Notes: generated by a model not told the origin, from the sequence alone. A stretch of DNA of 50,922 nt from Patescibacteria group bacterium (GCA_026416375.1 JAOAFI010000030.1:1-50922), one strand, 5' to 3'; positions 8,088 to 16,585 are shown, counted from the stretch's first letter. A program made the numbers and translations.

Positions 8088-9290
8088 TTAAAAATCTTTA
8101 ATATAATATTTTTTTCCTCTTAAATTTTTTGGCAGATATTCTTGATTTATTTTTTTGCCTGTTTGTTTTTCAACAAGCCAAGGATAACGAACATGATTTT
8201 TTTCATAACCTAATGATTTCATTACTTTATTTTCAGGGTTTCGAAGATGAAGAGGAATGGGATCAAGATTGATATTTTCTAAATCCTCAAGAGCTTTTTG
8301 AATGCCGACAGTTGAGGCAATTGATTTTTTAGCAGTGGCTAAATATGTTGCTGTTTGAGCTAGTATTAATGATGCTTCAGGCATGCCGATCATATGAACA
8401 GCCTGCATGCAAGATGTTGCCAAAACCAAAGCAGTAGGCTGGGCGTTGCTGATGTCTTCGCTGGCAAAAATTACCATTCGTCTGGCAATAAAAACTGGGT
8501 CTTCACCAGCCTTTATCATTCTTGCTAAATAATGAAGAGCGGCATCAGGATCTCCTCCTCTCATTGATTTTATAAAAGCAGAAATTGTGTCATAATGAGC
8601 ATCGCCTTTTTTATCATAAAAAATTGATTTTTGTTGAAGAGTATTTTCTATTGTTTTTATATCAATTCTTTTATTTATGTCTGTTGCTAATTCTAAAGCA
8701 TTTAAAGCAGTTCGGGCATCTCCATGAGAATAATTTATTAAATATTTGATTGCCTCGGTTTCAAATTTGTGATTAGGAAAAAATGTTAAAGCTTTGTCAA
8801 TAATTTTTTTTATTTCATTATCTTTTAACTGATATAAAACATAAATTTGACATCTTGAAATTAAAGGAGCAATTACTTCAAATCCTGGATTTTCAGTGGT
8901 TGCGCCAATTAAAGTTATTGTTCCATCTTCAACATAAGGTAAAAAAGCGTCTTGTTGGGCTTTATTAAATCGATGAATTTCATCAATAAAAATAATTGTT
9001 TGATTTTTAGAAAAAAGATTTTTTTCTTTTGATTTTTTAATAATTTCTTTGACTTCATTAATTGTACTTGTCACTGCTGAAAAAGAAATAAATTCAGCTT
9101 TGATATATTTGGCTATTAATCTGGCTAAAGTAGTTTTTCCGCATCCTGGCGGACCCCAAAAAATCATTGAGAATATTTTTCCTTTTTCAATCATTTTTCG
9201 GATAACGCCGTTTTTTCCAACCAAATGTTTTTGACCAATAAATTCATTTAATGTTTTTGGCCTAAGTTTTTCAGCTAAAGGAGCATCCAT
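8088..9290 (-). CDS. rarA: Replication-associated recombination protein A (AAA+ ATPase)
   Basis: A 400-residue RarA/MgsA homologue related to the clamp loader and RuvB. Walker A is GPPGCGKT (46-53), the Walker B region is FIDEIHRFNKAQQD, and sensor 1 is GATTENP. The C-terminal half contains the tetramerisation domain (GDAHYDTISAFIKSMRGGDP, then AGEDPVFIARR). RarA acts at stalled forks and single-strand gaps. The start is placed at the ATG at 9290 because MDAPLAEKLRPKTL is the conserved N-terminus; an ATG at 9329 would add 13 unrelated residues. A TATAAT box lies about 12 nt upstream. It converges on the kinase gene across 35 nt. Confidence 0.95.
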   Translation of the reverse strand: MDAPLAEKLRPKTLNEFIGQKHLVGKNGVIRKMIEKGKIFSMIFWGPPGCGKTTLARLIAKYIKAEFISFSAVTSTINEVKEIIKKSKEKNLFSKNQTIIFIDEIHRFNKAQQDAFLPYVEDGTITLIGATTENPGFEVIAPLISRCQIYVLYQLKDNEIKKIIDKALTFFPNHKFETEAIKYLINYSHGDARTALNALELATDINKRIDIKTIENTLQQKSIFYDKKGDAHYDTISAFIKSMRGGDPDAALHYLARMIKAGEDPVFIARRMVIFASEDISNAQPTALVLATSCMQAVHMIGMPEASLILAQTATYLATAKKSIASTVGIQKALEDLENINLDPIPLHLRNPENKVMKSLGYEKNHVRYPWLVEKQTGKKINQEYLPKNLRGKKYYIKDF

Positions 9291-9313
9291 AATATTGATA
9301 TAATTATAAGATA

Positions 9314-9336
9314 TAATTATAAAATTCAAAACTCAA
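9314..9336. repeat. 23-bp direct repeat, copy 1
   Basis: A 23-bp stretch beginning TAATTATAAAATTC and ending AAAACTCAA is identical to 10195-10217 in the same orientation. The two copies bracket the gene of unknown function at 9418-10140 and are about 880 bp apart. Confidence 0.7.
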
Positions 9337-9366
9337 TCCGCCGGTTGGCGGACGCCAGCTGGCGGA
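9337..9366. repeat. GC-rich double palindrome
   Basis: In a very A+T-rich spacer, TCCGCC-GGTT-GGCGGA (9337-9352) forms a hairpin with six G:C-rich pairs. It is followed directly by the perfect palindrome CGCCAGCTGGCG (9353-9364), and GGCGGA recurs at the end. It lies between the stop of the secreted-protein gene and the start of rarA. It could be a transcript-end hairpin (no good U-run follows on the minus strand) or a dispersed palindromic element. Confidence 0.65.
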
Positions 9367-9417
9367 CAAAATGAAAAATAAAAATATTTTTTTTAAGAAA
9401 TGAGTATAAAAATCATT

Positions 9418-10140
9418 TTAATCTAATAATATAGAAGAAACAATTTCTTGAAATGTTTTAAAAGAAATAGAGTCTGATTGAGAGATGTCTTCATTGATTA
9501 AACCATCTACCCAAACAATATTTTTATCAGAATTAATCTGATATATATGTTCTACTGTATTTTTTGAGCTTTCCCAAACTAAATAAGAGACAAAATGTTT
9601 AACTTTATTTTTTCCCATAATTTTATCTGGTAATCTTGTATAAGTAAAATATTCTGGATTTTGTTCTGAAATAGAAATGGTTTCATTAATGTTAAGATTA
9701 GAGATTTTATAATAAACACTATTATTGTAATCAAAAATATATTGTAAAGGTTTTTCTTCATAATATCCCTCTAAAATATAACATTGAGACCCATTTTTTT
9801 CTTGAATAATAATTCTTATTTCGTTCCACATCGGAGAATGAATGATAGGAGTAAATCGGCTAAGTTTAATATAACAGAGTGAGCCTGAAATATTAAAATT
9901 TTGCGGAAATTGAAAAGAAATTCCAAATTTATTATCTTTATAAAGAACTTTTCCACTATCGGTCATTTTTAAATTATTATATTGATTGATTATTGGATAA
10001 AGAGTGATTGTTGGAATAATACTTTTAAAAGATTTTTTTTTAGAATTGTTTATTAATCTATTTAAAATATTTAATGATCCTAAATAATATAGAGAGATAG
10101 AAAAAAATATGAAGGTTATTATTAATGTTAATTTTTTCAT
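9418..10140 (-). CDS. Secreted or membrane-anchored protein of unknown function
   Basis: 240 residues. Residues 1-25 form one N-terminal hydrophobic helix after MKK (an uncleaved anchor or Sec signal without an obvious lipobox). A short polar linker follows, and the rest reads as a soluble, beta-rich domain beginning YKDNKFGISFQFPQNF at about 65-80. That phrase resembles the start of PsbP-like lipoprotein domains, but the similarity is too short for assignment. Only two cysteines are present, both in the exported part. It stands alone on the minus strand between rarA and alkD and is bracketed by a perfect 23-bp direct repeat, so it could be a recently gained or losable cassette. I do not recognise the family. 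Confidence 0.7.
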   Translation of the reverse strand: MKKLTLIITFIFFSISLYYLGSLNILNRLINNSKKKSFKSIIPTITLYPIINQYNNLKMTDSGKVLYKDNKFGISFQFPQNFNISGSLCYIKLSRFTPIIHSPMWNEIRIIIQEKNGSQCYILEGYYEEKPLQYIFDYNNSVYYKISNLNINETISISEQNPEYFTYTRLPDKIMGKNKVKHFVSYLVWESSKNTVEHIYQINSDKNIVWVDGLINEDISQSDSISFKTFQEIVSSILLD

Positions 10141-10194
10141 AATATTTTATTTGAAATCCCTAGCATAAGTTTGTGGATTATCTATAATAATTAT

Positions 10195-10217
10195 TAATTA
10201 TAAAATTCAAAACTCAA
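10195..10217. repeat. 23-bp direct repeat, copy 2
   Basis: Identical in sequence and orientation to 9314-9336. It lies just upstream of alkD, in the spacer between alkD and the divergent secreted-protein gene. The AAAACTCAA half also belongs to the wider CTCAAAACTC family found at 21184-21212. Confidence 0.7.
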
Positions 10218-10225
10218 AAATAAAA

Positions 10226-10936
10226 ATGAAGATTAATTATCTTAATAAATTAATTAAAGATTTAGAAAAATTAGCAGACAAAGAAAAAGCTAAAGTTTAT
10301 CAAAGATTTTTTAAAACCGGAAAAGGAGAATATGGTGAAGGAGATAAATTTTTAGGATTAACTGTTCCCCAGGTAAGAATGGTTAGTAAAAGATACGTCA
10401 ACGAATTAAGTTTAGATGATTTAAAAAAACTGCTTCAAAACAAAATTCATGAATATCGTTTATCTGCTTTATTAATTCTTCGTTTTAAATATGAAAAAGC
10501 AGATGAAAAGACAAGAGATAAAATTGTTAATTTTTATCTTAAAAATACTTCTTTTATTAACAACTGGGATTTGGTTGATTTATCTTGTCATTATATTTTA
10601 GGGAATTGGTTGCTAAATAAAAAACGAAATATTTTATATAATTTAGTCAATTCAAAAAATTTATGGGAAAGAAGAATTGCTGTTGTTTCAACTTTCGAAT
10701 TTATTAAAAATAATGATTTTAAAGATACTTTAAAAATTGCTGAAATTTTATTAAATGATAAGCATGATTTAATTCATAAAGCTGTTGGTTGGATGTTGCG
10801 CGAAATTGGAAAAAGAAATAAAGAATTGTTGGTAAATTTTTTAAATAAAAATTATCAAAAAATGCCAAGAGTGATGTTGAGATATGCTTTAGAAAAATTT
10901 AATGAAAAAGAAAAAAAGAAATATTTAAAAAAATAA
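10226..10936 (+). CDS. alkD: AlkD-like DNA glycosylase (HEAT-repeat alkylation repair)
   Basis: A 236-residue all-helical protein of the AlkC/AlkD family. The residues corresponding to the Bacillus cereus AlkD active site are visible: Trp114 and Asp118 in INNWDLVDLS (111-120), and Trp189 in AVGWMLREIGKR (187-196). The spacing between them is nearly the same as in AlkD. The N-terminal block GEYGEGDKFLGLTVPQVR (34-51) is also conserved. These enzymes excise N3- and N7-alkylated purines from DNA without base flipping. It is a single-gene plus-strand unit; its 3' end is 6 nt from the convergent trpS stop. Confidence 0.92.
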   Translation: MKINYLNKLIKDLEKLADKEKAKVYQRFFKTGKGEYGEGDKFLGLTVPQVRMVSKRYVNELSLDDLKKLLQNKIHEYRLSALLILRFKYEKADEKTRDKIVNFYLKNTSFINNWDLVDLSCHYILGNWLLNKKRNILYNLVNSKNLWERRIAVVSTFEFIKNNDFKDTLKIAEILLNDKHDLIHKAVGWMLREIGKRNKELLVNFLNKNYQKMPRVMLRYALEKFNEKEKKKYLKK

Positions 10937-10942
10937 TTTTTT

Positions 10943-11920
10943 TTATCTTAATCCCATTTTTTCTTTAACTTCTTTTAAAGTCTGTGAGGCGATAGTTTTT
11001 GCTCTTTCTGCGCCGTTTTTAACCACTTTTTCTACATAATCTTTGTTTTGAGCGATTTGACTTCTTTTTTCCTGTATTGGTTTTAATTCTTGATAAATTG
11101 CTTCAGCAACAGCGTTTTTTATGTTAACAAATTTTAAAATTCCTTGATGATATTCATCTTTAAATTTTTGATAATCAGATTCTTTTAAAAATAATTTTGC
11201 TAATAAAAACAAGGTTTTAACTCCGCCTGTTATTGGACCGCCGGAAATGGTAGCAGTTGGGATGCTTTTAATTTTTTTTCTTATTTCATCAATTGAGTCA
11301 GTTAAATTAATATAGCTTCCTTCAACTGATTTGCTCATTTTTCCTTCGCCTTTTAAAGATGGAATATATTCTCCTGGTGTTGAAAAACGTTTTGGTTCAG
11401 GAAAATTTGTTCCATAAGTTTGATTCATTTTTCTGGCAATTTCGCGAGTTACTTCTAAATGTGGTTCTTGGTCTATTCCAACAGGAACTAAATTAGCTTT
11501 ATAAACTAAAATATCAGCTGCCATCAAAACTGGGTAGTTTAAAAGAGCCATAGTATTGTTTTTCGGATATTGTTTGACTTTTTCTTTGTAGGTTGGTAGA
11601 TGTTGCATCCGGGCAATTGAAACAATTGAGGAAAAATAATAAGCTAGTTCAAAATGTTCGCTTATTTGAGATTGAATAAAAAGAGTTGATTTTTCCGGAT
11701 TAAGGCCGGCAGCAAGATAGTCAATAATAATTTCTTTTTGATTTGTTTTTAATTCTTGAGGATTATAAGGAGTTGTGATTGTGTGAGCATCAGCAACCAT
11801 ATATAAACATTCATATTCTGAATTATTTTGAAGCTCAATCATTCCCTTGACAGCTCCAAGATAATTTCCTAAATGAAGCCTGCCAGTTGCTCTGATTCCT
11901 GATAAAACTCGTTTTTTCAT
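10943..11920 (-). CDS. trpS: Tryptophan--tRNA ligase
   Basis: 325 residues, the usual bacterial TrpRS length. The HIGH-equivalent motif is HLGN (16-19) inside ATGRLHLGNYLGA, and KMSKS is at 194-198. The tryptophan-pocket blocks (MVADAHTIT, then NYPVLMAADILVY and VGIDQEPH) are in order. It charges tRNA-Trp with tryptophan in the cytoplasm. A TATAAT box ends 7 nt before the ATG and no Shine-Dalgarno sequence is present, so it probably has its own promoter although dtd lies just upstream on the same strand. Confidence 0.97.
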   Translation of the reverse strand: MKKRVLSGIRATGRLHLGNYLGAVKGMIELQNNSEYECLYMVADAHTITTPYNPQELKTNQKEIIIDYLAAGLNPEKSTLFIQSQISEHFELAYYFSSIVSIARMQHLPTYKEKVKQYPKNNTMALLNYPVLMAADILVYKANLVPVGIDQEPHLEVTREIARKMNQTYGTNFPEPKRFSTPGEYIPSLKGEGKMSKSVEGSYINLTDSIDEIRKKIKSIPTATISGGPITGGVKTLFLLAKLFLKESDYQKFKDEYHQGILKFVNIKNAVAEAIYQELKPIQEKRSQIAQNKDYVEKVVKNGAERAKTIASQTLKEVKEKMGLR

Positions 11921-11927
11921 AGTTTTT

Positions 11928-11933
11928 ATTATA
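11928..11933 (-). promoter_or_regulatory. trpS -10 box close to the start
   Basis: TATAAT on the minus strand ends 7 nt before the trpS ATG. The hexamer 17 bp upstream is a poor -35 (AAGATT). Confidence 0.4.
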
Positions 11934-11945
11934 AATTATTTTTTT

Positions 11946-12389
11946 TTAAAAATCTTTACTATCCAAAATAATTGTTGTTGGTCCGTCATTGATAATCTCT
12001 ACTTGCATATATTCTCCAAATTTGCCTGTTTTAACTGATAGACTTTTTTCCTGAAGTTTTTTGATTAATAATTCATAAAGTTTTTTTGCCTCATCTTCTT
12101 TTAATGCTTTAATAAATGACGGCCGGCGCTGAGAAGTGTCGGCACATAAAGTAAATTGGGAGATTAAAAGAATTTCAGCGTTTGTTTGAGATAAATTTAA
12201 GTTCATTTTTCCTTGATTATCAGCCATTATTCTTAAATTAGCAATTTTTTCTGCCATTTTTTCAGTAATTTTGTCATTATCGCCCTGGCAAAAACCAACT
12301 AAAATCGTATAACCTTTTTTAATTTCTGAAATTAATTTATTTTCAACTGAAACGCTAGCTTTTTTTACCCGCTGAATTACAGCAATCAT
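11946..12389 (-). CDS. dtd: D-aminoacyl-tRNA deacylase
   Basis: 147 residues, standard Dtd length. SQFTLCAD in the middle and the C-terminal Gly-cisPro motif in INDGPTT form the chiral proofreading site. Dtd hydrolyses D-amino acids (and glycine) mischarged on tRNA. The start at 12389 gives MIAVIQRVKKASV, the conserved N-terminus; an ATG at 12446 would add 19 residues reaching into the upstream PBP gene. It follows the PBP gene by 14 nt, so co-transcription with it is likely. Confidence 0.95.
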   Translation of the reverse strand: MIAVIQRVKKASVSVENKLISEIKKGYTILVGFCQGDNDKITEKMAEKIANLRIMADNQGKMNLNLSQTNAEILLISQFTLCADTSQRRPSFIKALKEDEAKKLYELLIKKLQEKSLSVKTGKFGEYMQVEIINDGPTTIILDSKDF

Positions 12390-12403
12390 ATTTATTTTAA
12401 TTT

Positions 12404-14605
12404 TTAAAGTTTTATTATTTGATAAGGTTGATTTTCGTGATTGCAATCAACACAATAGATTCCAAACATATCGCGAATAATTGTTTTTTCTTTCATTTCA
12501 ATATCAGGCCAGTTTGGCGGAGCAAGCTTATCATCTCGAGTTATTGGAACAACTTGTTTAAAAATATGCGGTTCTTTTGGTTCAGTTCCTTTAATAAAGT
12601 ATTCAAAACGAGATTGACAATTTTCTGATCCATCTTCTTTTTTTGTTGCTAAATCTCCAGAGTCCCAGCAGATTTGACGACCAATAACATTTTCTGGTTT
12701 TACAGGCCAAAGATCGCTTTGATTTTTTAAGACAAAACTCATTACTTTATTCCAGATTGGCGCAGCGCCTGTGACTCCTGATGTTAGATAAGGATTCATG
12801 GGCGAATTATCATTATTTCCAACCCAAACAGAAACTAAAAAATTTGGAGTATAGCCAATTGTCCAATTATCTCTTTTGTCATCAGTTGTTCCTGTTTTGG
12901 CAGAAACAGCTTTTCCTGGAATACGCAAAAACGACGATTCTCCAAAAGAAGCTAATCGGGCATTATTATCAAGAAGAATATGAGAGATAATAAAAGCAGT
13001 TTCCTCAGAAATTACTTGTTTGCCAACAATTGAAAGAGAGCTTGGACGTTTAATCTGTTTTCTTATATTTAAAACAAAATTATTGTCTTTAAATTGATAA
13101 ATAGTTTTTCCAAATTTATCTTCGATTTTTAAAATTTCAGTTAATTTTTTTGTTTTTCCTTGATTGGCAAAACTGGAAAAAGCTTCAGATAATTCAGTCA
13201 TTTTAACTTCGCCTCCTCCAAGAGTTAAAGATAGTCCATAATTTGAAGGATCTTTAAAAGTAGTTATTCCAAAAGCAGATGCTGAAGCAATAAACTCTTT
13301 AACTCCATTTAAAGCAAGCATTTTGACAGCCGGTATATTATAAGAATTTCCAAGAGCAAAACGAAGAGCTGTTGGTCCATGAAATTTTCCATCATAATTA
13401 ACTGGACAATAAGCATTTGGTTGTCCTCCTGCAATAAAACAAGTTGGTTGATCAATAAAAATCGTTCCGGCAGTCACTAGTTTTCTATCAATTCCAACAG
13501 CATAATTTAATGGTTTGATTGCTGAACCAGGCTGGCGAAGAGCAGTAGTGACGTTAAAAGCTCCGCTTCCACTGGCAAAATAATCAACAGATCCAACCAT
13601 TGCTAAAATTTCTCCGGTTGGCGGACGAGTGACTAATAAAGCTCCATTTGAAACATTTAAATAAGATATTTTTTCTAATTCTTCTTTTAAAATTTTTTCT
13701 GTTTCTTCTTGAATTTCTAAATCAAGAGTGGTCGTTACTTTTAATCCGCCTTTTTCTACAGTGTCAACACCATATTTTTCTTCAAGAATTTTTTTTACAT
13801 AAAAAACAAAATGAGGCGCTTTAATATTGTTAGTTAATGGTTTTATTTCAATTTTTTTATTAATATTTTTTTCGTATGTTTTTTTATCAATATATTTTTC
13901 TTCAAGCATTCTTTTTAAAACTTGATTTTTTCTTTTTGAAGCTAAATCTGGGTTATAATAAGGAGAATAAAGCGATGGTGCTTGAGGAAGACCAGCCAAA
14001 AAAGCAGCTTCATTAAGTGATAATTTTTTAGCTGATTTTTTAAAATACATTTGACTGGCTTGTTCTATTCCATATGCTGATCCTCCATATGGAACTTGAT
14101 TTAAGTACATTTCTAAAATTTCATTTTTTGTATATATTCGTTCAATCCATAAAGCTAAAATAATTTCTCTTATTTTTCTTTTTATAGTTCTTTCAGGAGT
14201 TAAAAGAGCAGATTTAACTAATTGTTGAGTAATAGTTGAACCTCCTTGAATTTTTTTAGTGAATAAAGTTTCTTTGATAGCTCTTGCTATTCCTCCAAAA
14301 ATTGATATTCCGCTGTGCTTATAAAAATCTTTGTCTTCAATAGCAATTGTTGCCTGAGAAACATATAAGGGTAAATCTTTTAGTTTTGTTGGAATTCGAT
14401 TTTGTTCTTTATATATTTGATAAAGAAGCTTTCCATTTCTATCATATATTTCAGTTGAAAGAGGAGTAATTTGATAATTTTTAAGTTGATAAGGATTTGG
14501 AAGATTATAAAAAATATAAAATAAAAAAAATATTATAAGAGTTATTAAAAAAACAAAAATAATTTTTTTTAAATTTTTTTTTATAAATTCAAATATTTTT
14601 TTCAT
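12404..14605 (-). CDS. Class A penicillin-binding protein (PBP1A-type)
   Basis: 733 residues. An N-terminal membrane anchor (about 14-33) precedes a GT51 glycosyltransferase domain with catalytic ED at 90-91 (IEDKDFYKHSG), QGGSTITQQ (120-128) and EMYLNQVPYGG (165-175). A transpeptidase domain follows with SAIK (361-364, catalytic Ser361), SYN (421-423) and KTGT (570-573). It polymerises lipid II and cross-links peptide stems outside the membrane. All catalytic motifs are intact. The C-terminal tail has two Cys pairs, one of them YCVDC near the end, which could form disulfides. It starts in an ATGA overlap with metG. Confidence 0.97.
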   Translation of the reverse strand: MKKIFEFIKKNLKKIIFVFLITLIIFFLFYIFYNLPNPYQLKNYQITPLSTEIYDRNGKLLYQIYKEQNRIPTKLKDLPLYVSQATIAIEDKDFYKHSGISIFGGIARAIKETLFTKKIQGGSTITQQLVKSALLTPERTIKRKIREIILALWIERIYTKNEILEMYLNQVPYGGSAYGIEQASQMYFKKSAKKLSLNEAAFLAGLPQAPSLYSPYYNPDLASKRKNQVLKRMLEEKYIDKKTYEKNINKKIEIKPLTNNIKAPHFVFYVKKILEEKYGVDTVEKGGLKVTTTLDLEIQEETEKILKEELEKISYLNVSNGALLVTRPPTGEILAMVGSVDYFASGSGAFNVTTALRQPGSAIKPLNYAVGIDRKLVTAGTIFIDQPTCFIAGGQPNAYCPVNYDGKFHGPTALRFALGNSYNIPAVKMLALNGVKEFIASASAFGITTFKDPSNYGLSLTLGGGEVKMTELSEAFSSFANQGKTKKLTEILKIEDKFGKTIYQFKDNNFVLNIRKQIKRPSSLSIVGKQVISEETAFIISHILLDNNARLASFGESSFLRIPGKAVSAKTGTTDDKRDNWTIGYTPNFLVSVWVGNNDNSPMNPYLTSGVTGAAPIWNKVMSFVLKNQSDLWPVKPENVIGRQICWDSGDLATKKEDGSENCQSRFEYFIKGTEPKEPHIFKQVVPITRDDKLAPPNWPDIEMKEKTIIRDMFGIYCVDCNHENQPYQIIKL

Positions 14606-15993
14606 TTTGTTTTTGGAAAAAGCGGAGTAATTTTTTTAATTTTATTTTTAGTTATTGATAATATTTTTTCTGCAGTTTGAGGAATAAACGGCTGTAAATT
14701 AAAAGCAATATTATTTAAAACATCAAAAGATTTTATTAAAAAATCTTTTCTTTCATTTTTTGTTTTTTTCCATGGAGCAAAATCATCAATTAATTTATTT
14801 AAATTCTTAATTTTTTTCCAAAGATATTCTAAAACAAGATTAAATTCGAAATTATCAAAAAGTTTAATAATTTTGTCATCTATTTTTTGTTTATTATTGT
14901 TTTTTATTATTAATTCATCTTTTTCAGCTAAATTGGTCAATCTAGAAACTAAATTGCCAAGTTCATTAGCTAAATCAGATTTGTATATTTCATCCAATCT
15001 TTTAAGAGAAAAATCGCCGTCTTCAAAAGGAGAGATTTCTCTTAATAAGTAATATCGAAGAGCATCGCTTCCGTATTTTTCTATAACTTCAAACGGATCA
15101 ATGACATTGCCTAATGTTTTTGACATTTTTTGGCCGTTAACAGTGAAATAGCCATGAACAAATATTGATTTTGGAAGCGGTAAATTAGCAGAAAGCAAAA
15201 ATGCCGGCCAGTAAATAGCATGAAATCTAGTAATTCCTTTGCCAATAACATGAATATCAGCCGGCCAGATATTTTCATTAACTCCGCTTCGGTAAACATT
15301 TAAAGCATCAAACCAAACATATATCCTTTGAGTTGAATCTCCAGGTACAGGAATACCCCAGTTTTTAGCTCTTTTATTTGAACGGGAAATACTTATATCT
15401 TCAAGAGGTTTTTTTAAAAAAGATAAAACTTCATTTTTTCTTTTTTCTGGATAGATTTTAATTATATTATTAGAAATTATTTCAATAATTTTTTTTTGAT
15501 ATTTTGATAATTTAAAAAAATAATTTTCTTCATTTATGATTTCTAATTTTTTTCCTGGATGTTCAGAACATTCATTATTTATTAATTCATCTTCTGTGTA
15601 AAAAGCTTCACAGCCAAGACAATATAATCCTTGATAGTTTTTTTTATAAATATCATTTTTGCATCTTAGCCAAAGTTCTTGAGAAGATTGAAAATGTTTT
15701 TTATCAGTGCTTTTTTGAAAAATATCAAAATGAGTATTTAGTTTTTCTAAAAGTTTTTTAAATAAAAGAGCATTTTTATCTACATATTCTTTTACTGAAA
15801 GATTATTTTTTTCTGCTGCTTGAACATTTTTTAAAGCATTTTCATCACTTCCAGTAAGAGTGATGACTTTTTTACCAATTATTTTATAAAATCTTGCTAT
15901 TACATCAACCTGGACAAATTCTAATGCATGACCAATATGAGGAGAAGCATTAACATAAGGAATAGCTGCTGTGATATAAAAAGGTTTGTTCAT
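14602..15993 (-). CDS. metG: Methionine--tRNA ligase
   Basis: 463 residues. HIGH is at 19-22 in YVNASPHIGHALE. The metal-knuckle region has CLGC (125-128) plus a Cys142-X2-His145 pair (a single zinc site), and KMSKT is at 289-293. The anticodon-binding helical domain is present. The optional C-terminal tRNA-binding (EMAP-II-like) domain is missing, which is normal for compact bacterial forms. It shares an ATGA overlap with the downstream PBP gene, so wall polymerase and MetRS are translationally coupled. A TATAAT box ends 8 nt before its ATG. Confidence 0.97.
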   Translation of the reverse strand: MNKPFYITAAIPYVNASPHIGHALEFVQVDVIARFYKIIGKKVITLTGSDENALKNVQAAEKNNLSVKEYVDKNALLFKKLLEKLNTHFDIFQKSTDKKHFQSSQELWLRCKNDIYKKNYQGLYCLGCEAFYTEDELINNECSEHPGKKLEIINEENYFFKLSKYQKKIIEIISNNIIKIYPEKRKNEVLSFLKKPLEDISISRSNKRAKNWGIPVPGDSTQRIYVWFDALNVYRSGVNENIWPADIHVIGKGITRFHAIYWPAFLLSANLPLPKSIFVHGYFTVNGQKMSKTLGNVIDPFEVIEKYGSDALRYYLLREISPFEDGDFSLKRLDEIYKSDLANELGNLVSRLTNLAEKDELIIKNNNKQKIDDKIIKLFDNFEFNLVLEYLWKKIKNLNKLIDDFAPWKKTKNERKDFLIKSFDVLNNIAFNLQPFIPQTAEKILSITKNKIKKITPLFPKTK

Positions 15994-16001
15994 AAATATA
16001 A

Positions 16002-16007
16002 ATTATA
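16002..16007 (-). promoter_or_regulatory. metG -10 box close to the start
   Basis: TATAAT on the minus strand, 8 nt before the metG ATG. The upstream -35 region falls inside the TAACATC repeat and shows only a weak hexamer (TGTTAG at 17 bp). Confidence 0.45.
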
Positions 16008-16015
16008 CTAAAAAC

Positions 16016-16141
16016 ATCTAACATCTAACATTTAACTTCTAACATCTAATGTATAACATATAACGTGTAATCGTAACTTTAGAAAGTTTAGCGGGTTTTT
16101 AAGAGTTTAGAGAGTTTTATTGTTTTTTTTAGTTTTGAGTT
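16016..16141 (+). repeat. Composite intergenic repeat, copy A
   Basis: Three modules in order: a degenerate CTAACATCTAAC array (16016-16077), a GTTTAGCGGGTTT/GAGTTTAGAGAGTTTT block (16086-16116), and TTTTGAGTT (16132-16140). The same modules in the same order occur at 37913-38266, and in reverse complement at 21184-21550. The 289-nt spacer 15994-16282 holds this element plus two hairpins and no gene. Confidence 0.65.
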
Positions 16142-16152
16142 AATTAAATAGG

Positions 16153-16176
16153 ATCCCCGCTTTCGCGAGGATGACA
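16153..16176. repeat. Hairpin of the GGATGACA type, copy 1
   Basis: ATCCCCGC-TTTC-GCGAGGAT forms an 8-bp stem with one C/A mismatch and is followed by GACA. This resembles dispersed GC-rich palindromes seen in several bacterial genomes. It shares the trailing GGATGACA with the hairpin at 21484. Confidence 0.6.
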
Positions 16177-16226
16177 AAAGAAAAAATATTTAGGATGATA
16201 AAAAAATAATAGGAATAACAATTAAT

Positions 16227-16250
16227 CTGAGGACTATCCTCGGAATGACA
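16227..16250. repeat. Hairpin of the GGATGACA type, copy 2
   Basis: CTGAGGA-CTA-TCCTCGG forms a 7-bp stem (one G:T), followed by AATGACA. The stem sequence differs from copies 1 and 3 while the trailing GGAATGACA is kept. Confidence 0.55.
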
Positions 16251-16282
16251 GTTCTTTTGATATCTGTCTTTTTTTTGAGTTT

Positions 16283-16561
16283 TTAATCTTTTATTAACAT
16301 GAAGATAACAGTAAAAAGACTAATAGTTAAAATTATGTTTACAGGTTCAAAAATTTTTAAAACAAGAAATATTGAAAAAACAAAAAAGAATGAGGTAAAA
16401 AAAACAGAATATTTGTTATTTTTAGTAAATAATTTTAATATTAAAAAAATAGTTAAATTGATAATAAATAATAAAAAAAATATAATTGACCAATGAAAAG
16501 GCGGAATATAAATAATAATTAATGAAATTAATAACAACAAAAAAAGTATTGCAAGTGACAT
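16283..16561 (-). CDS. Small multi-pass membrane protein of unknown function
   Basis: 92 residues, almost wholly hydrophobic, with about three or four predicted membrane helices and a PPFHWS turn at 20-25. A short basic loop (FTKNNK) separates the helical pairs. No catalytic motif is visible. It is divergent from rpsO with start codons only 24 nt apart, and the rpsO -35 box lies inside its first codons. A competing 65-codon plus-strand frame (16299-16496) is Lys-rich and reads as its shadow. I do not recognise the family. Confidence 0.6.
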   Translation of the reverse strand: MSLAILFLLLLISLIIIYIPPFHWSIIFFLLFIINLTIFLILKLFTKNNKYSVFFTSFFFVFSIFLVLKIFEPVNIILTISLFTVIFMLIKD

Positions 16562-16577
16562 AATTATTTATTATAAT
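16549..16577 (+). promoter_or_regulatory. rpsO promoter, leaderless type
   Basis: TTGCAA (16549-16554), 17 bp, TATAAT (16572-16577), then 8 nt to the ATG at 16586. Transcription would begin at or next to the start codon. No Shine-Dalgarno sequence is present. Confidence 0.65.
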
Positions 16578-16585
16578 GTTTTAAT

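Noticed and set aside
16016-16077. CRISPR-like reading of the CTAAC arrays
   Set aside because: Units are 6-8 nt and degenerate, with no uniform spacers, and no cas gene is present.
16299-16496. 65-codon plus-strand frame inside the small membrane-protein gene
   Set aside because: Lys-rich composition is what an A/T-rich membrane gene gives in reverse complement. The minus-strand frame has coherent membrane helices.
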